Part shown: piece by piece, positions 8,214 through 9,998 of the stretch
How the letters are laid out: each line of letters starts with the position of its first letter
How positions within the stretch are numbered: the stretch's first letter is position 1
NCBI GenBank assembly: GCA_021779795.1
Contig: JAJXZZ010000087.1
Location: 1 to 9,998 of the forward strand
Direction: 5' to 3'
Length of the DNA stretch: 9,998 bases
Origin: Acidobacteriota bacterium
GTDB lineage: Bacteria > Acidobacteriota > Vicinamibacteria > Vicinamibacterales > Fen-181
Made by a program: the position numbers and the translations under genes
Notes under the pieces: generated by a model
Database searches by the model: none
Told to the model about the DNA's origin: nothing
What the model saw: only the letters and a program-made list of their open reading frames with translations

Positions 8214-8263
8214 CGCGCCCGCCGACGCCGGCCGGGCCGCGGCCCGGCCGGGCGGCGGGCGCG
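8214..8263 (+). terminator. Strong two-part GC hairpin just after ftsZ, likely transcript end or processing site
   Basis: An outer perfect 11-bp stem pairs 8214-8224 with 8253-8263. An internal loop (ACG against G) separates it from an inner 24-nt perfect palindrome at 8228-8251, which folds as a 10-bp stem with a CGCG loop. All paired bases are G or C. It begins two bases after the ftsZ stop. The following bases (TGGTAGACTG) hold no T-run, so it does not match the classical intrinsic terminator. A Rho-linked 3' end, an RNase barrier or an unusual GC terminator are all possible. Confidence 0.5.
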
Positions 8264-8266
8264 TGG

Positions 8267-8272
8267 TAGACT
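8267..8272 (+). promoter_or_regulatory. Possible -10 box upstream of the radical SAM gene
   Basis: TAGACT lies in the least GC-rich stretch of the gap (GGTAGACTGAATAG), just after the ftsZ hairpin and about 100 nt before the next gene. It matches TATAAT at four of six positions. No -35 box is visible; its place would fall within the hairpin. The leader also has a 7-bp stem (8297-8303 with 8316-8322). Weak evidence only. Confidence 0.22.
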
Positions 8273-8375
8273 GAATAGACCCACGGCACACGCGATCGCC
8301 GGCGCCTCAGTTCGAGCCGGCGCTCGGCCCGGCCCTCGTCGGGTACCGCCATGGCTGTCTCTCCGCCCTGACACG

Positions 8376-9998
8376 ATGAGTTCCTGGGAGCAGCGCGAAC
8401 GGGCGCGGGCCATTCTCGCCCGCGAGGTCGGCGCCGTCCGCAAGCCGCACGCGGACCGGCTGCGCGTCGCGCTCGCCTTTCCCAACAGCTATTTCGTGGG
8501 CATGTCGAACCTCGGCTTCCAGGCCGTCTACCGCCTCTTCAACGAGCGCGACGACACGGTCTGCGAGCGCGTCTTCCTGCCGCCCAGGCAGGAGCTGGCC
8601 GATGCGCTGACGTCCGGGCTGCGCCTCATCACGCTCGAGTCGCAGTCCCTCGTGGCCGACTTCGACCTCCTCGCCTTCTCGGTCTCGTTCGAGTGGGACT
8701 ATCCCAACCTGCTCACGATGCTGCGCCTCGCCGGCCTGCCGCTGCGCGCGTCCGAGCGCGACGACCGACACCCGCTCGTCGTCCTCGGCGGCGCCACCAG
8801 CTTCCTGAACCCCGAGCCGCTGGCGCCGTTCGTGGACGTCGTCTGCGCGGGCGAAGGCGAGGTGCTCGTGCCGGCGCTCGTCGAGGCGGCGCGGGGCGGC
8901 GGCGGCCGCGCGGCCGTGGGCCGCCGGCTGGCCGGCCGGCCCGGCATGTACGTGCCGTCGCTCGTGGACGTCCGCTACGGCGCGGGCGGCGAGGTCGAGG
9001 CGTTTGCGCCCGTCGAGGGATCGAGCGTCAGCCTCCCGGTGCCGAAGGCCGCGCTGCGCGCCGCCGAGATGGGCGACCCGCCGGCCACCGCCGTGTTCTC
9101 GCCCGACACCGAGTTCGGGTCGCGCCTGCTCGTCGAGGTCGTCCGGGGCTGCGCGAACCTGTGCCGCTTCTGCTGGGCCGGCTACAACTACCTGCCGGTC
9201 CGGGCGTTCGACGCCGACCGCATCCTGCGGCTCGCCGAGTCGGCGCGTCCCCACGCCTCGCGCGTCGGCCTGGTGTCGATCGCGCTGTGCGACCACCCGG
9301 AGATCGAGCGGATCCTCGCCCGGCTGCTCGAGCTGGGCTACCGCATCAGCCCCGCCTCGCTCCGCCTGGACGACCTCACCGAGCCGATCGTCCGCATGCT
9401 GCGCGAGAGCGGCGAGCGCTCGATCACGATCGCGCCGGAAACCGGATCCGACCGCCTGCGGCGCGTCATCAACAAGACCGTCACCAACGCCGAGGTCCTC
9501 GACCGCGCCGAGCTGGTGTTCGCGTCGGGCATCGAGAACCTGAAGCTCTACTTCATGATCGGCCTGCCCACCGAGACCGACGACGACCTGGTGGCGATCC
9601 GCGACCTGACCGTGCGGCTCCGCGAGGCGATGCTGCGGCACGCGCGCGGGCGGGGCACGGTCGGCCGGATCACGGCCAGCGTGAACCCGCTGGTGCCCAA
9701 GCCGGGCACGGCCTACCAGTGGGCGCCGATGGAGCGGCCCGAGATCACCGAGCGCAAGATGAAGCGCCTGCGGCAGCTCGTGGCCGGCCTCGACAACGTC
9801 CACTTCAGCATCAAGTCGGAGCGGCACTCGTTCTACCAGGCGCTGCTGTCGCTCGGCGACCGCCGCGTCGCGCCGGCCGTCGAGGAAGCCGAGCGCAACG
9901 GCGGGCAGTGGCGCGCCGCGTGCGCCGCGGCCGGCATCGACCCCGACTGGTACGTCTTCCGCGACCGCGGCGCGGACCGGCAGCTGCCGTGGGACGTC
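8376..9998 (+). CDS. Radical SAM protein, TIGR03960-like (nominal B12-binding domain), 3' end cut by the window
   Basis: The 541 codons visible run to the window edge without a stop. The N-terminal part (about 30-170) matches the cobalamin-binding-like domain of uncharacterised radical SAM proteins: FPNSYFVGMSNLGFQ, LESQSLVADFDLLAFSVSFE, LGGATSFLNPEPLAPFVD and GEGEVLVPALVE. The classical DxHxxG cobalamin histidine motif is absent. The radical SAM core starts at VRGCANLCRFCWAGYNYLP, with the [4Fe-4S] ligands Cys259, Cys263 and Cys266 in CX3CX2C spacing. SITIAPETGSDRLR (349-362), YFMIGLPTETDDD (392-404) and NPLVPKPGTAYQW (437-449) are usual core motifs. The segment near DWYVFRDRG and LPWDV suggests the end of this unit is close. 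Substrate and product are unknown. The usual RYxGGE-type N-terminus is not recognisable. The ATG at 8376 has no SD sequence, but no better in-frame start is seen. Confidence 0.85.
   Translation, partial: MSSWEQRERARAILAREVGAVRKPHADRLRVALAFPNSYFVGMSNLGFQAVYRLFNERDDTVCERVFLPPRQELADALTSGLRLITLESQSLVADFDLLAFSVSFEWDYPNLLTMLRLAGLPLRASERDDRHPLVVLGGATSFLNPEPLAPFVDVVCAGEGEVLVPALVEAARGGGGRAAVGRRLAGRPGMYVPSLVDVRYGAGGEVEAFAPVEGSSVSLPVPKAALRAAEMGDPPATAVFSPDTEFGSRLLVEVVRGCANLCRFCWAGYNYLPVRAFDADRILRLAESARPHASRVGLVSIALCDHPEIERILARLLELGYRISPASLRLDDLTEPIVRMLRESGERSITIAPETGSDRLRRVINKTVTNAEVLDRAELVFASGIENLKLYFMIGLPTETDDDLVAIRDLTVRLREAMLRHARGRGTVGRITASVNPLVPKPGTAYQWAPMERPEITERKMKRLRQLVAGLDNVHFSIKSERHSFYQALLSLGDRRVAPAVEEAERNGGQWRAACAAAGIDPDWYVFRDRGADRQLPWDV

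Noticed and set aside
6311..8485. Minus-strand open frame opposite ftsA, ftsZ and the radical SAM start
   Set aside because: It is antisense to well-supported genes, has biased composition and no recognisable motif.

Overview
The window is about 10 kb of very GC-rich DNA. It carries the distal part of a division and cell wall (dcw) cluster on the + strand in the order murD, ftsW, murC, ftsQ, ftsA, a small unrecognised ORF, ftsZ. A radical SAM gene of the FtsZ-proximal neighbourhood follows and runs off the right edge. A fragment of an unrelated gene, the N-terminal part of a subclass B3-like metallo-beta-lactamase, lies on the - strand at the left edge. Codons end almost always in G or C. The composition, the FtsZ and Mur sequences and the downstream radical SAM gene fit a high-GC Gram-negative lineage such as Acidobacteriota (Vicinamibacteria-like). 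That placement is inference; Myxococcota or Gemmatimonadota cannot be excluded from the sequence alone.

Layout. Positions 1-210 (- strand): truncated B3-like lactamase, head to head with murD. 269-1651: murD. 1640-1765: a large nested imperfect palindrome that includes the murD stop and fills most of the murD-ftsW gap. 1837-2937 ftsW, 2941-4356 murC and 4396-5277 ftsQ are tightly packed. 5364-6602: ftsA. 6622-6837: a 71-codon ORF with a strong coding signature. 6846-6868: a perfect GC hairpin in the ftsZ leader. 6923-8212: ftsZ. 8214-8263: a very strong two-part hairpin starting 2 nt after the ftsZ stop. 8376-9998: radical SAM protein, 3' end missing.

The genes work together. MurC and MurD add L-Ala and D-Glu to UDP-MurNAc in the cytoplasm. 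FtsW is the septal glycan polymerase. FtsQ is the periplasmic divisome scaffold. FtsA tethers FtsZ filaments to the inner membrane. murG is missing between ftsW and murC (3 nt gap), and murB and ddl are missing between murC and ftsQ (39 nt gap), so these steps must be encoded elsewhere.

Most of the window is conserved housekeeping sequence and I see no convincing new multi-gene system. The parts most worth a second look are the palindromic element after murD, the small ORF between ftsA and ftsZ, and the lactamase fragment with its compositional junction beside murD.
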